Shown here in pieces: positions 34,918-45,730 of a DNA stretch of 64,000 bases. The notes beneath the pieces were generated by a model. It was not told where the DNA came from. It saw nothing but the letters and a program-made list of their open reading frames with translations, and made no database searches. This DNA is from Hexactinellida sp. DTS-2022 (taxonomy: Eukaryota > Porifera > Hexactinellida): NCBI GenBank assembly GCA_028753945.1, contig JAPNXP010000003.1, positions 2,480,001 to 2,544,000 of the forward strand. The letters run 5' to 3'. The number at the start of each line of letters is the position of its first letter. The first letter of the stretch is position 1. The position numbers and the translations under genes are program-made.

Positions 34918-36383
34918 TGTAGGGTTTAATTTGGGGGGGGGGGGGGTCCCCCAAATTTAGGGAGGTCCTCCCCAAATGAAAAATCCCGTTATTTGGGGAG
35001 GGCCCCCCCAAATTTGGAGAGGTCCTCCCCAAATCAAAAATCCTGTTATTTTATCTGGGGGCTCCCAAAATTTGGGGAGGTCCTCCCCAAATGAAAAATC
35101 CCGTTATTTTATTTGGTGGGGCCCCCAAATTTAGGGAGGTCCTTCCCAAACCAAAAATCCCGTTATTATATTTGGGGGGGGGTCCCCCCAAATTTGGGGA
35201 GGTCCTCCTAAAAATTACAAGGGCGGCAAAATCAAAAGAGATTTTATGTTGAAAATAATTGGTATCTTAGTGATAGTAAAATGTTGTTACAAACAACATT
35301 TTCATACATTATTTTTATCTTTGCGTTTTAATTAATTAATAGATAAATAAGAGATGCCATAATTGTATCCTAAATTCAGTACAAGTAATAACTAATCTGT
35401 ACTTCTACACATTCTAAATAGCTAACCTATGATCAATTGATTCCTATTTTCAATATTAAATGACAACTAATAGACAGTCTTTGGTGCAACAGAAATGACT
35501 GGTTCATAATGGCATAGACTGTTCTCTAAGTAGAGGCTCATTGTACTTGAATTGTTCCTCCGTCTTTTTGAATTGAAACCTTTATGTGAAATTTTTTGTC
35601 CATTGATCGATCACTTATGCGGATAAAGTGATCGATTTAAGCGGTTTAAGCTTCGAATTACAGGAAAGTGTTTTGAGAGTATATATTTTAAAATAGACTT
35701 GTAGCCTCAAGAGTGGTCAAAGTAAGGTATTTAGCCCTAAATATCCCACCCAGGCTTTCATCCAGGAAAAATTTACCGCGCTCCTAGATTTAGTTAGAGC
35801 TCGTTCAATTTTCATATTGTACGCCTAGATTACTCATCTTGTATTAAGTCTATGGGAGCAACTCTCGATATTGTAAGCCTAGAATCGATTTTTGTACGCC
35901 TAGATAAAAATCCTGTCAAATCACGCGCCTTTAGGCGCGCCTAGCACGCCTGGATAACACCCTGATCCCACCGACGTAACTAGTCAGACTTCCCATTAAT
36001 GTTCTCTTTTTACACTAGTGGTAGCGTACTTATTTGTAGTGACAGAACATTATTATACAATGTTGAATGAATTTTAATGGAAAATTTGTAAAATTTGCTA
36101 CATTTCAACTTCGGATGATCGGATTTAGCAATCATATATTTCCAATGAAATATGAAACTATAGCAATACGTATAATTTGATTGTTTTATATTTGATAGCT
36201 TTTAACCCCACATAAAGATAAAAGAGGATTTGGAGATAACCCCCCAAAATGGAAGGGCCCCTCCAAATAGAATAACAGGATTTTTGATTTTGGGAGGACC
36301 TCCCTAAATTTGGGGGGGGCCCCCCCCAAATAAAATAACGGGATTTTTCATTTGGGGAGGAGCTCCCCAAATTAAACCCTACA
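34918..36383 (-). mobile_element. Internally deleted Ginger copy nested in the Ginger element
   Basis: The ends TGTAGGGTTTAATTTGGG and inverse are flanked by a perfect 6-bp duplication GTTACG (34912-34917 and 36384-36389). The left part (34918-35610) is the inverted equivalent of the right end of the big element, including the last codons of the OTU frame. The right part (about 36000-36383) is the inverted equivalent of its left end. It is therefore a deletion derivative, in reverse orientation, inserted in the left end of another copy. The empty target site is still visible, inverted, at 35966-35994 inside the derivative itself. Confidence 0.85.
35751..35964. mobile_element. CAGGCTTTCATCCAGG hAT-like MITE inside the deleted Ginger
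   Basis: The ends are CAGGCTTTCATCCAGG and CCTGGATAACACCCTG, flanked by a perfect 8-bp duplication ATCCCACC (35743-35750 and 35965-35972). The uninterrupted site can be read, inverted, at about 36395-36412. Partial copies lie at 62205-62281 and 62385-62516. Several TACGCCTAGAT units recur inside. Confidence 0.85.
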
Positions 36384-36641
36384 GTTACGTCGGTGGGATA
36401 TTTAGGGCTAAATACCTTACCCTTTGACCACTCTTGAGGCTACAAGTCTATTTTAAAATATATACTTTCAAAACACTTTCCTGTAATTCGATGCTTAAAC
36501 CCGGCCTATACTAATCATAACATAGATAATTCACGCAAGCCACACAAGTGCAGGGTTATTTCGATTTAATACTTAGTAGTTTTGACTCGATCTGTCAAAC
36601 TAATATGTCATATGTGGATGTCGTTATAAATTAATTACTAT

Positions 36642-36818
36642 TGTCATGTAGTAAACTAGGTACACCGTTATAACAACTGCTTGGGTGGGCACTTACTACA
36701 ATAGTAGAGATTCGCATTTAGTATATAGTAATAGTATCCTAGCATTTACTTAGTTTTTGTATCTTGCTACTTAGTCAATTATATTATAACGTTTGTTAGT
36801 ATTACCTACTACTTTACA
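36642..36818 (+). repeat. Left LTR, 177 bp
   Basis: It starts TGTCATGTAGTAAACTAGG and ends ACTACTTTACA. I found no difference from the right LTR. Confidence 0.93.
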
Positions 36819-36842
36819 TAAGATACAAAAACTCTTCTTTGG

Positions 36843-38330
36843 ATGGCAGCCGGCTTCGGTAACTTGAATATACCTGTTGCAGTGTATACCCGCACATGGT
36901 GTGTGCGGGCACACACTGGTGTATATCCGCACACAATCAATGAATTAGTCTGGCTAAAATATGTTGTTAGATGATGAAAATAAAACTCCTACACTTGTGA
37001 AAGGGACTATAATGGATTAAAATGTGCAGAAAAGAAAAGCAACAATAAAACACCAAACCTTCCAACGTAATAATTTGCAATAATAATAAATAACTAATCT
37101 CGCTAATAAACTTATATTAATAAAACCAACGTCATATAGTGTGTGCGGATATACACCAGTGTGTGCCCGCACACACCATGTGCGGGTATACACTGCAACA
37201 TACCTCCCCTTCTCAAGGACCAAACAATTACCGAGTGGGAACATTTCTTCAGAGCTTCCGTAGCCTCTCTATTGACTCAGGAAGGAGGGGAGAAGTTTGC
37301 GATTAGTATTTTACCTGCATACGTTTGTAGAAGACCCGCAGAACGTGAAGTTGTACGTGAAGTAGTTAAAGAAGCGAAGGTACTTGACGAAGCTTTTGAA
37401 ACACTCCGAACATTGGACCCTCCAATTGATCGGACGCACGCTATGGTATCACTCTGCCGCCAAGACTGGGAACCAGGCGTATTGGTTGACGATTACTTCT
37501 ATCAACTAAAAGTGGATGGCGATCACGCATATGCTCCTTTGAGCATGGTGTGTACTCTCCTAGTTGCTCAGTTGCCTACTCCAGTTCAAGGATCCTTGAA
37601 GGATTGGCTGGCAACAAGGGAAGAAGTTGATTCAAAACAAGCCCGCGCGTTTATTGAATATGTGCGACATACTCTTACCGAAAAAGGAATTGCTTTGGAC
37701 AAGGGAAATCGAGACTTTTCACGAGTATGTCAAGTACATGACGAAGGGCCAGTGCATGGAGTGAATGAAAAAGGGCTCGCAAGTTTGCCAAGTGAGGTAC
37801 ATGAAGATCACAGAGACATCGGGAAAACTATCGGGCAAGGTACAAACCCTCCCAATGAACGTGTAAATACAGTCCGATATCAAGGTGGAAGAAAATGGAA
37901 TAGACGATATCCACGAGGAACTACGAACTCCGGGGCCTGGACAAACCGTAACCCTGGCTGTTTCATATGTGGGACTGAAGGACATTTTGTTCGAGGTTGC
38001 CCCGACCAATTTTGTCAGCATTGTGGCAAAAGAGGTCACGACCGCCGTGACTGCAAGTCTAGAAATAAAGTTAATTTGGTTAACTTGAAAGAACAGTCCC
38101 AGGAAGTTAGTGAGTCAGCAGTAGTGGTTCGAATTAAATTGAATAATTCTCCTTTCGTTGCGATGCTTGATTCAGGTGCACAGCCTAGTATCGTGGATAA
38201 AGGAACACTGTCATCTCTTGGGGTGAACTTTGCTGCTTGTCCGAGTCGCATTCATGGTGTGGGGGCAACTCCTGTTGGGACTTTGGGAAAAGCTCGATTA
38301 GTGGTTGATATTGGCCGGAAATCTCTATAA
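36843..38330 (+). pseudogene. Retrotransposon gag with start of protease, interrupted by a MITE
   Basis: The natural start appears to be the ATG at 36843, 24 bp after the left LTR. The frame is cut at 36876 by the MITE and resumes in frame after 37205. The rest encodes a capsid-like region, two CCHC zinc knuckles (CFICGTEGHFVRGC and CQHCGKRGHDRRDC, about 37960-38055) and the protease motif MLDSGAQPSIVD (about 38163-38200). It ends artificially at the inversion breakpoint. A later in-frame start within the MITE would yield a chimeric protein, which is probably meaningless. Confidence 0.85.
36876..37199. mobile_element. 324-bp MITE with 60-bp perfect inverted ends inside gag
   Basis: The ends start GTTGCAGTGTATACCCGCAC and are perfectly inverted for 60 bp. 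They are flanked by a 6-bp duplication ATACCT (36870-36875 and 37200-37205). Each arm contains the hairpin CCCGCACA-TGTGCGGG and GTGTGTGC runs. It has no coding capacity. It splits the gag gene after its eleventh codon. Confidence 0.92.
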
Positions 38331-39440
38331 TAGTTGACTAACCCTAAGAAAGATCGCAGGCGTTTAACATCAGTAGGGCGGGCTTGTTGTTCAATTTTTC
38401 CTACAATTGAAGGTAATGGCCGGATTCCGTCTCCGCTCAAAAGATGACCAAGGAATTCGATTCTTCTATAACCAAAGTGACATTTATCACTTCTCAGTTG
38501 CAGGTTCGCTTTTCTGTAACAGTCAAGGGTTAACTGCAGATCTCGATGATGATCACTGAAAGTACGAGAGTGAGTCAGTGTGTCGTCTATATACGGTAAT
38601 GAGCAGGGAACTTGCTTTAAAGCTTGGTCTATCAAGCGCAGATAAGTCGATGGTGCATTACATAAGCCAAAAGGCATTACCAGAAACTCGTATTGACCTC
38701 TGGGAGTGACAAATGCAGTTTTTTCTATGTCATTTCTGTTGATCGGTATACTCCAATATGCACTGGCACCATCCAATGTAGAGTAAAATTGACTACTTCC
38801 TAGTCTGTCTAGGATGTCACGTATATCTGGCAAAGGGTAGGAATCTTTCTTTGTGCAATCATTGAGCGCCCGAAAATCAACAACGAAACGTTTTGCACCG
38901 TCCTTTTTCTGCACTAAGATAACTCTACTCGCCCAGGGAGAATTTGATTTCTGAATTATACCATTCGTTAGCATCTGATCCAATTGCCTTTCAATCTCCT
39001 GCTCAGTCCATGGACCTACTCTATTATACTTAGCTTTGACAGGTCTTGACCTTCCTGTTTCGATAATATGCTCAGTCATATGTGTAGTCTTAGGGCTTTT
39101 GGGGTTCACTGCAAATACATCCGAGTACTCCATCAATAATCTGAGAATAGATTGGTGTTGTGTGGGATCCAATTCTGTGTTAATGTCCCAAGCCTGACCA
39201 GGCGACTCACAAGGCTCTTCGATACCAACACTGTTAACAACTTTCGCGCGTGATAAAAGTTCCCCTCCATGCAATGAAGCCTCCGTGGGAAGCCAAATGT
39301 GACCGAGACGAACCCTGTAATTTGCCCAATCAAATTCTGTTGAATTGAATTGCGATAAAAAATCTCTCCCCAAAATTATGGTCGATTCGTATGAATCCAG
39401 AATCAGGAATTCGTGGGTAATTGTATTCTTCCTTCCCAAT
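38312..39440 (-). pseudogene. Inverted pol segment: end of protease and reverse transcriptase
   Basis: This block of about 1.1 kb reads on the minus strand although the flanking gag and integrase read on the plus strand. It begins with the end of the protease (STIILGRDFLSQF), then shows RT motifs FVVDFRALND, VMPFGLCNAPSTY and the catalytic LPYIDDTLTH, and ends at SFLGLVNYYRDF. The breakpoints fall at a short inverted match, ATATTGG near 38308 and CCAATAT near 39440. The block itself is open throughout. It cannot be translated with the rest. Confidence 0.9.
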
Positions 39441-41347
39441 ATGGCGGAAACAGCAGTGCCACTGTATAGGCTTACACAAAAGGGGGTTCAGTGGAAATGG
39501 AACCAAGAATGCGAAAACAGTTACCAAGTATTGTCAAAGGCACTTACGAACAATCCGATTACTCTGGGGTATCCAGATTGGAAAGGCCATTATTATCTCG
39601 AAGTGGATGCATCAGGTTCTGCGGTGGGAGGGGTGTTGGCACAGAAAGACAATGAAGGCAGATTGCGTCCCATTTCCTTCTTTTCTTGTCAACTAAATGA
39701 GTCCCAGAAACGTTATAGTGCCGGTGAACGAGAAGCGTGGGCCATAGTGGCTGCCACACGTAAATGGCGAAAATATTTAGATGCTGCTCCAGGTATAACC
39801 ATTCTCTCTGATCACAACCCATCGGTTTGGATGAGACACCAAGGGACCCGAGGGGTAAATTCGCGCGGTGGCTAATAGAGTTAGAGGGGTTGTGTTACGA
39901 GATTCAATTCAGGAAGGGATCAGAAAACCTCGTAGCAGACTATTTAAGCCGAAGTGCAACTACTTATGATTATGATTTAAACAATGAGGATGAACATTTC
40001 GAACGGAAGGTGTACCAAATTAGTGAGAGTGATAAAGTATCTGATTTTACCAGAAATTTGTGTGAGGAGCAGAAAAATGACCTGGTGATATCAAAAGCGA
40101 TAAGTGACATTGATGAGAGTGGCTGCATCCAATCCGGGAAATTTAAACGCTATTCCCAGATGAAGAATCGTTCTGGGTTGCTGTATAGGGGTAGAAGAAT
40201 CGTGGTTCCTAAATCTTGTCGGGAGGTGGTTCTTTGCAACGTTCATAGTGTGGCACATTCAGGAGTTCAAAGAACGTACCAAGATTTTCGGGATAGGTTC
40301 TTCTGGAGGGGAATGTTTTTGGACACTCAGAATTTTTGCAAATGTTGCGAAGTCTGTTTAAGGAATAAGCGATCTTATGATAGGAAAGAGCCCCTCAAAC
40401 CTTTTAAGTTACCCTACAATTTTCCACGCGCTCTTATCGCCATGGATATAGCATATTTACCCTGGACTTCTCAAGGCTACCGATATGTGTTGATTATTGT
40501 TGATCTATTTTCTAAATATATGGAGGCTATCCCTATGAAAAATCAGGAGGCCTCGACTATAGCGGAAGCGTTGAAATATGGTTGGTTTCACAGGTACGGC
40601 TATCCCTTGGCTCTTCTCTCCGATCAATGCCAGAACGTAGATGGCGTGGTCATAAGGGGTGTTTGCTCAAAGTATGGAATTCAAAAGTTGCTCAAGTGCT
40701 TACCATCCTGAAGGTGATGGGGAAGCTGAGAGGACTATTCAAACCTTCAAGCAGTGTATGCGTTGCTTACTTGAGGAAAGGAATATTTCAAGCACTGACT
40801 GGCCTAGATTAACTCAAGAATTAGCGTTCATCTGCAATTCGCAGGTTAATGCTAGCACTAGATGCACTCCACAGGAGATAATGTTTGGAGAAAAATTGAC
40901 ACAATCATCCCTCAAACAGATTACACTACCTTTGATGATCCTGCTTCTTATAGTGAAGCTGTTAGTCCTAAGAACCTTGAACTTCATGAGAGAGTAGCAG
41001 ATAATATCGAACTTGCACAAGAGAAAATGAAAACCGCATACGATCAGAAAACAAGATCTAGTAATATCTCACCGGGGGACTGGGTTCTGGTAAGAGACGA
41101 AACAAGAAGTAGCTCGCTTTCCCCACTATACTTGGGGCCTTGGTTAGTTGTGGAAAGATTAGGAGTTAACCTTAATCTGGTAGACCCTAGTTCAGAGAGG
41201 AAGAAGATAGCGCATCTAAACCGGTGTAAATTATCACCGCGGAACAGAGAATTGATAGGGGAATTTAGTTTAACGACTAGCTATAACGGGGGATCCGAGA
41301 CAGAGAAATTGATACAGAAAATATGGGAACAGAAGATTCACTATTGA
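39441..41347 (+). pseudogene. RNase H and integrase of the LTR retrotransposon, frameshifted
   Basis: It starts at the right breakpoint with MAETAVPLYRLTQKG, then RNase H (YYLEVDASGSAVGGVL, LNESQKRYSAGEREAWAI, ILSDHNPSVW), the HHCC finger (HSVAHSGVQRTY, CKCCEVC), and integrase acids at MDIAYL, LLSDQ and GEAERTIQTFK. A GPWLVVERL-type C-terminal motif follows near 41130. Reading-frame breaks lie near 39835, 40695 and 40890, so the polyprotein is not made intact. Confidence 0.88.
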
Positions 41348-41484
41348 GTACGGACGCAGCAAGTGGAGGACCAAGAAGATCAACCCGAAAGCGAAAGGAA
41401 CCGGATCGATTTGGGGATTTTGAAGGTTACTTTCAGAACCGAGGCAATCACAGCAGTGTAGAAATTCTTGAAGGGGAAGGTGAT

Positions 41485-41661
41485 TGTCATGTAGTAAACT
41501 AGGTACACCGTTATAACAACTGCTTGGGTGGGCACTTACTACAATAGTAGAGATTCGCATTTAGTATATAGTAATAGTATCCTAGCATTTACTTAGTTTT
41601 TGTATCTTGCTACTTAGTCAATTATATTATAACGTTTGTTAGTATTACCTACTACTTTACA
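41485..41661 (+). repeat. Right LTR, 177 bp
   Basis: Same sequence as 36642-36818. It is preceded by a purine tract and followed by the CTAT duplication. Confidence 0.93.
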
Positions 41662-41825
41662 CTATACTATGTATCTATTTTACACTTACAATCATTTAAA
41701 AACACTTGTAATCAATGAAAATATTACAGATTCAGTGATATTTATATGCTCTGTTCATCTCAAATGCGGTACATAAATACTACATTATTCACTAGTTAGT
41801 AATATAAAGAAGATTTATGCAGAAT

Positions 41826-44349
41826 TAAGCTGTGATATTTGTCTATCTGATGTGTCCCTCCCGAACCGAGGGCATCACAAACACATTAAAACATATGGAG
41901 TTTTTGAGCGCATACAAATAGACCTTACACAAATAACTTTTGAGAAGGAAGACATCCTCGCTAGGAAAGGTTTTCTTTGGGTTTTGAATGTAATTGATTG
42001 TTTTTCTAAATTCGCTTGGGCTTATCCCCACAAAACCAAAGAAACCAAACCAATTTGTGAGATTCTTTGTAAATTGTTCTATAAAGAAGGCATACCCCTA
42101 ATAATGCAAAGTGATAATGGGGGGGAGTTTGTTTCTAATATCATCAAGGACGTTATGCCTAAAATTGGCATTAAATTAATAAATGGTTCACCTTATACAC
42201 CAACTACTCAAGGACAAGTTGAGAGATTCAATCAAACTTTCAAAAGTATATTTAAAAAGAAAATTCAAATTGAATTGTCAATAGGTAACAACTCCAGAGT
42301 AGAAAATTGGTCCGAAGAGTTGCTTCCAGAAATTATGAGTACCTACATTCATAGAAAACATAGATCCTTATCTAGAACTCCTTGGGAAGTATATTATTCC
42401 CGATCTGCACCTCATTTAAGATATTCTACCCCTAAATTAGTATCGTTTAGACCTGTTGATGTGGAATTATCCTCACATCCAGATGATGAAGTTTTTGCAT
42501 CTGGGAATGATAATCACTTAATGGATGACATAAGAGCACATGCTGAATTACATTAAAAAATTGTAATACAAACTTTGAACCAAACTCGTAAGATTCAAGT
42601 TGAGAATCATCGAAAAATTTCTAAAGGAAATAAGTCAAGTCAAAATATTGTCGTAGGAATGACAGGATATATAAAGAATCCAAATGCCAAAATAAAACAT
42701 AAAAAGAGAAACCTTCACGAGCCCTTGAATGTTAAAGTACAAATTACCAAAATTCATTCTACTTCCAATCAGTGTTATATTGAATACCAAAACCTTCAGG
42801 GAGAATTAATACATGCATGGGTGCACAGTGAAGAGATATTACCCAATTACAATAGAAAATTTGAATCACAGGACAGTATTGAGAAAAATATTATACCAAC
42901 ATTCACACAATTCAATCGAATTGAATATAAAAAGTTACTTAGCAAGTTTGAACAATTAACTGCAGAAAAGTGGTGCAATACAAGAAAGATGGTTGCAGGA
43001 TTAATTAAAGATTCATACCTCAGTGAAAAAAATGATTTCAAAAATTTAGATGAAAGATACAGCAATAATAACAGACAAGGAGAGCATGATATGAAATTCT
43101 ATAGAGAGATTTTGTACGAGGTCTATGATGAACAATTTATCAACTTTTGTGCAGAAACTTTAAATCTTTGGAAGGAACAAATTTCTGAACCAAGTCTTAC
43201 TAAACTTGAATATCTAGCCAACAAAGGATTTAGAGAATTCCTGGGAGTATTGCAAATTTGGTATCGTGACAGACAGTATGACCAATCTGGCGAATTTTTT
43301 GAGATAATTTTACAAAGTTGGATCTTTCAAAAGATCACCGCTGTGATGAATGCATATTTTCAAAGGATTGCCAGCATGAATGTTGTTTCCAGTTATTGAA
43401 GTTTCATTATGAAAATCGTATGTTTCTGGTCAAAGAATTGTGTAATCAAGGTGGTGAAGACAAGTTTGCATTGGAATTGGATCCTTGTAATAGTTTGGGA
43501 AAACGTACAAGAAAACAATTTGAATTTGAAAACATCGAAGATTTATCCGCTACCACTTTGGAAAGTTATAGTATTCTGAAGAAAGGATGTGACAAGCAAA
43601 TACATTTGAATTGCGATGAATTGGTTGTATCAATTCCTTTACAATCAATTAAAAGTAAGAAAATGCATTTGAATTCAAGTGATTCGATTGAGTTTCCATA
43701 TCTACCTGAAAACCGCAATGAAGATTTGATAATGCCTTTATCTGATATTGAATATTCTAAGGTAAAGAAAAATGCTCTAATATCTAAAAGTAAGAAAGTC
43801 AGACCAAGCACTCGAATTACTCCCCCTTCAGGTGTAACCGAAAAGCTGAGGCCTAGCCCTGATGATTTCGTTTATCAACCTGTAAATAGTAAATGGCGAG
43901 CTATGAAATGTAAAGAAGTATTAGACAACCTTAACTTTCCATTGAACATAGATATTAATGATATAGATTCACGTTTTGATTTGAGGAAATCCATTGTAAA
44001 AGGCAAGATAAATATCATTCCGGATGGTAATTGCCTCTTCAGAGCACTGAGTTGGTGGTTATCAGGGAAGGAAGACATACACCAATTAGTTAGACAGAAA
44101 TTAATAAATTTTATGAGAAGATCTCCCTTGAGTGAAAGGTATATTGTGGTCAAAACTGATCAAAAGGTAGAAGAATATATAACCCAAAAGAAAATGGAAA
44201 TGCCAACCATTTGGGGAGGTGATGTGGAATTATTTTGCTCTGCAATTTGGCTAGAAACTGACATTTATGTTTTAATAGATAATCAATGGCAAAAATTTTC
44301 ACATAAAGGTTTCAATTCAAAAAGACGAGGAACAATTCAAGTACAATGA
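41826..44349 (+). pseudogene. Ginger transposase: integrase catalytic domain plus OTU cysteine protease
   Basis: The open reading begins around 41826 with SCDIC, the tail of an HHCC finger. The integrase core shows IQIDLTQI, MQSDNGGEFVSN and TQGQVERFNQTFKS (D, D, E). An in-frame TAA at 42554-42556 and a frameshift near 43320 split the frame into three pieces. Downstream are a Lys-rich region, a Cys cluster CDECIFSKDCQHECC (about 43346), and an OTU domain with IIPDGNCLFRALSWW (about 44015-44060; Cys nucleophile) and a late His in KFSHKGF (about 44303). Integrase plus OTU is the domain set reported for Ginger1. The N-terminal finger is lost or lies in another exon. The gene ends inside the inverted-repeat end of the element. 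Confidence 0.82.
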
Positions 44350-45479
44350 GCCTCTACTTAGAGAACAGTCTATGCCATTATGAACCAGTCATTTCTGTTG
44401 CACCAAAGACTGTCTATTAGTTGTCATTTAATATTGAAAATAGGAATCAATTGATCATAGGTTAGCTATTTAGAATGTGTAGAAGTACAGATTAGTTATT
44501 ACTTGTACTGAATTTAGGATACAATTATGGCATCTCTTATTTATCTATTAATTAATTAAAACGCAAAGATAAAAATAATGTATGAAAATGTTGTTTGTAA
44601 CAACATTTTACTATCACTAAGATACCAATTCTTTTCAACATAAAATCTCTTTTGATTTTGCCGCCCTTGTAATTTTTAGCAGGACCTCCCCAAATTTGGG
44701 GGGACCCCCCCCCCCAAATTAAATAACTGGATTTTTCATTAAGGGAGGACCTCCCCAAATTTTGGGAGCCCCCAAATAAAATAACGGGATTTTTCATTTG
44801 GGGAGGACCTCCCTAAATTTGGGGGGGTCCCCCAAAATTAAACCCTACACCTACCAACCAAATCTGTGATAATTCCAGCATTTCAATGTTTTTTTTAGTT
44901 CCAAAAATTATAATTCTTCTCTCTTCTGGACCAGAATCATATAAAAGGAATGTTTCATTCTTGGCAGTTTTAATGTAATCCATCGGAATTTCAAGTTCGA
45001 CTAAACTTTCAGGTTTGACTGGAACGAAATTTGCTTTTCTTCTTTCGCGTTGAATTGTCCTCTCAAGCTATTTAGTTTGGGTAACTTAGCAGCGGTCACA
45101 TCGGTAATATTTGAAACACTTTCGCCAACAATATGATGACTACTGTCCTGAGTATGTGCAGCTTTTCTTTTGATTCCTGCTTTAGTTTCCAGACAGAGAA
45201 TCTTCCGCATGTCAGGCCCATGAAGATGCTCATTAATTAGTTTTATTATTGCCATACCTTGGGTATAAAGTCTTGCTTTGCACTCTTTTCTTTCACATTG
45301 CCAATAAGTAATTTCGCCTAAAATTTATGTTTGTCAAATAGATATCCGTTCTCCTCGAGTATATTTCTTCCTCTACTTGACTTGATTAACCGAAACGTAG
45401 TACCATTGTTTTCCGCCATCAATTTAAAAGAAAAAAACAAAAAAACAGTTTCAACAAAACCAAAACCGTCGAGGATTTT

Positions 45480-45730
45480 GCGAGCCAATACTCGAATTGT
45501 ATATTTTTGTATATTTGTGGTGTCATCATTAAATGGCGCCTAAACAGCTTAACCACAAATCTGAGATTCTGAAAAGTGGTTCCATTGGACTCGCAATGGT
45601 TGATTATGTTAACCCATATACAATCCTAATAACAATAATAGGAGGTATAGACGTATAGTTTATCCTAGAATGAAAACTAGAAACTGGCCTTCTCGGCGAC
45701 ATATACGTATAGCCATATAGGCCATGGTGT
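45480..45730. repeat. Single arm of the CATGGCCTAC foldback family
   Basis: It matches the arm and part of the interior of 19651-20440, ending GGCCATGG near 45722. It lies directly 5' of the MULE start codon at 45418, so it is probably the terminal repeat of that MULE. Confidence 0.65.

Larger units (their letters stand above)
36642..41661 (+). mobile_element. Ty3/gypsy-type LTR retrotransposon, rearranged, with identical LTRs
   Basis: Two 177-bp direct repeats (36642-36818 and 41485-41661), TG...CA, look identical base for base and are flanked by CTAT on both sides (36638-36641 and 41662-41665). A purine tract GAAGGGGAAGG lies just before the right LTR. Gag with two zinc knuckles and an aspartic protease motif, then reverse transcriptase, RNase H and integrase are all present. 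The RT block is inverted and the pol frame is broken. It is inserted in the Ginger element upstream of the integrase gene. Confidence 0.92.
33685..44849 (+). mobile_element. Ginger-type DNA transposon (integrase plus OTU protease) with nested insertions
   Basis: The ends are TGTAGGGTTTAATTTGGGGG and its inverse, starting TG and ending CA like gypsy LTRs. A perfect 6-bp duplication CCTACC flanks it (33679-33684 and 44850-44855). The left end carries about ten iterons of roughly 60-80 bp made of G/C palindromes (GGGGGGCCCCCC and GGGAGGTCCTCCC). The right end (44690-44849) carries three. The coding region at 41826-44349 has a gypsy-like integrase and a C-terminal OTU domain, the known Ginger1 layout. 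It hosts the elements at 34918-36383 and 36642-41661 and sits inside a MULE. Known Ginger1 elements use 4-bp CCGG-type duplications, so 6 bp is unusual. Confidence 0.85.
32040..45420 (-). pseudogene. FLYWCH-type MULE transposase, copy 2, split by three insertions
   Basis: On the minus strand the coding order is as follows. Start MAENNGTTFRLIKSS at 45418; a FLYWCH zinc-finger (TYWQCERKECKARL, then HLHGPD) at about 45220-45320; FLLYDSGPEERRIIIFGT near 44900-44960; then the Ginger insertion 33685-44849; PDGTFKTVSLLF (first catalytic Asp) at 33645-33684; the insertion 33206-33639; CIHGLRGGPTPLEDGN near 33150-33200; FFALLPN; the insertion 32647-33107; MKMWEA and LLMDFEKAA (second Asp) near 32540-32620; VKGCFFHLTQNI; YFERTYIGR near 32280; TTNSVQAWHRSFNATVGC near 32150. 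Frameshifts are present, so it is inactive. Its 5' flank at 45480-45730 matches an arm of the foldback element at 19651. Confidence 0.8.

Noticed and set aside
37143..37205. Gag start codon within the MITE
   Set aside because: The frame enters gag only by chance through the MITE arm; the ATG at 36843 next to the LTR is the more natural start.
41852..42556. Integrase belonging to the adjacent LTR retrotransposon
   Set aside because: It lies outside the right LTR and its CTAT duplication, and the LTR element has its own integrase at 39900-41300.
33685..44849. Polinton/Maverick interpretation because of the 6-bp duplication and integrase
   Set aside because: No protein-primed polymerase, packaging ATPase or capsid gene is present, and the ends start TGTAGG; integrase plus OTU fits Ginger better.
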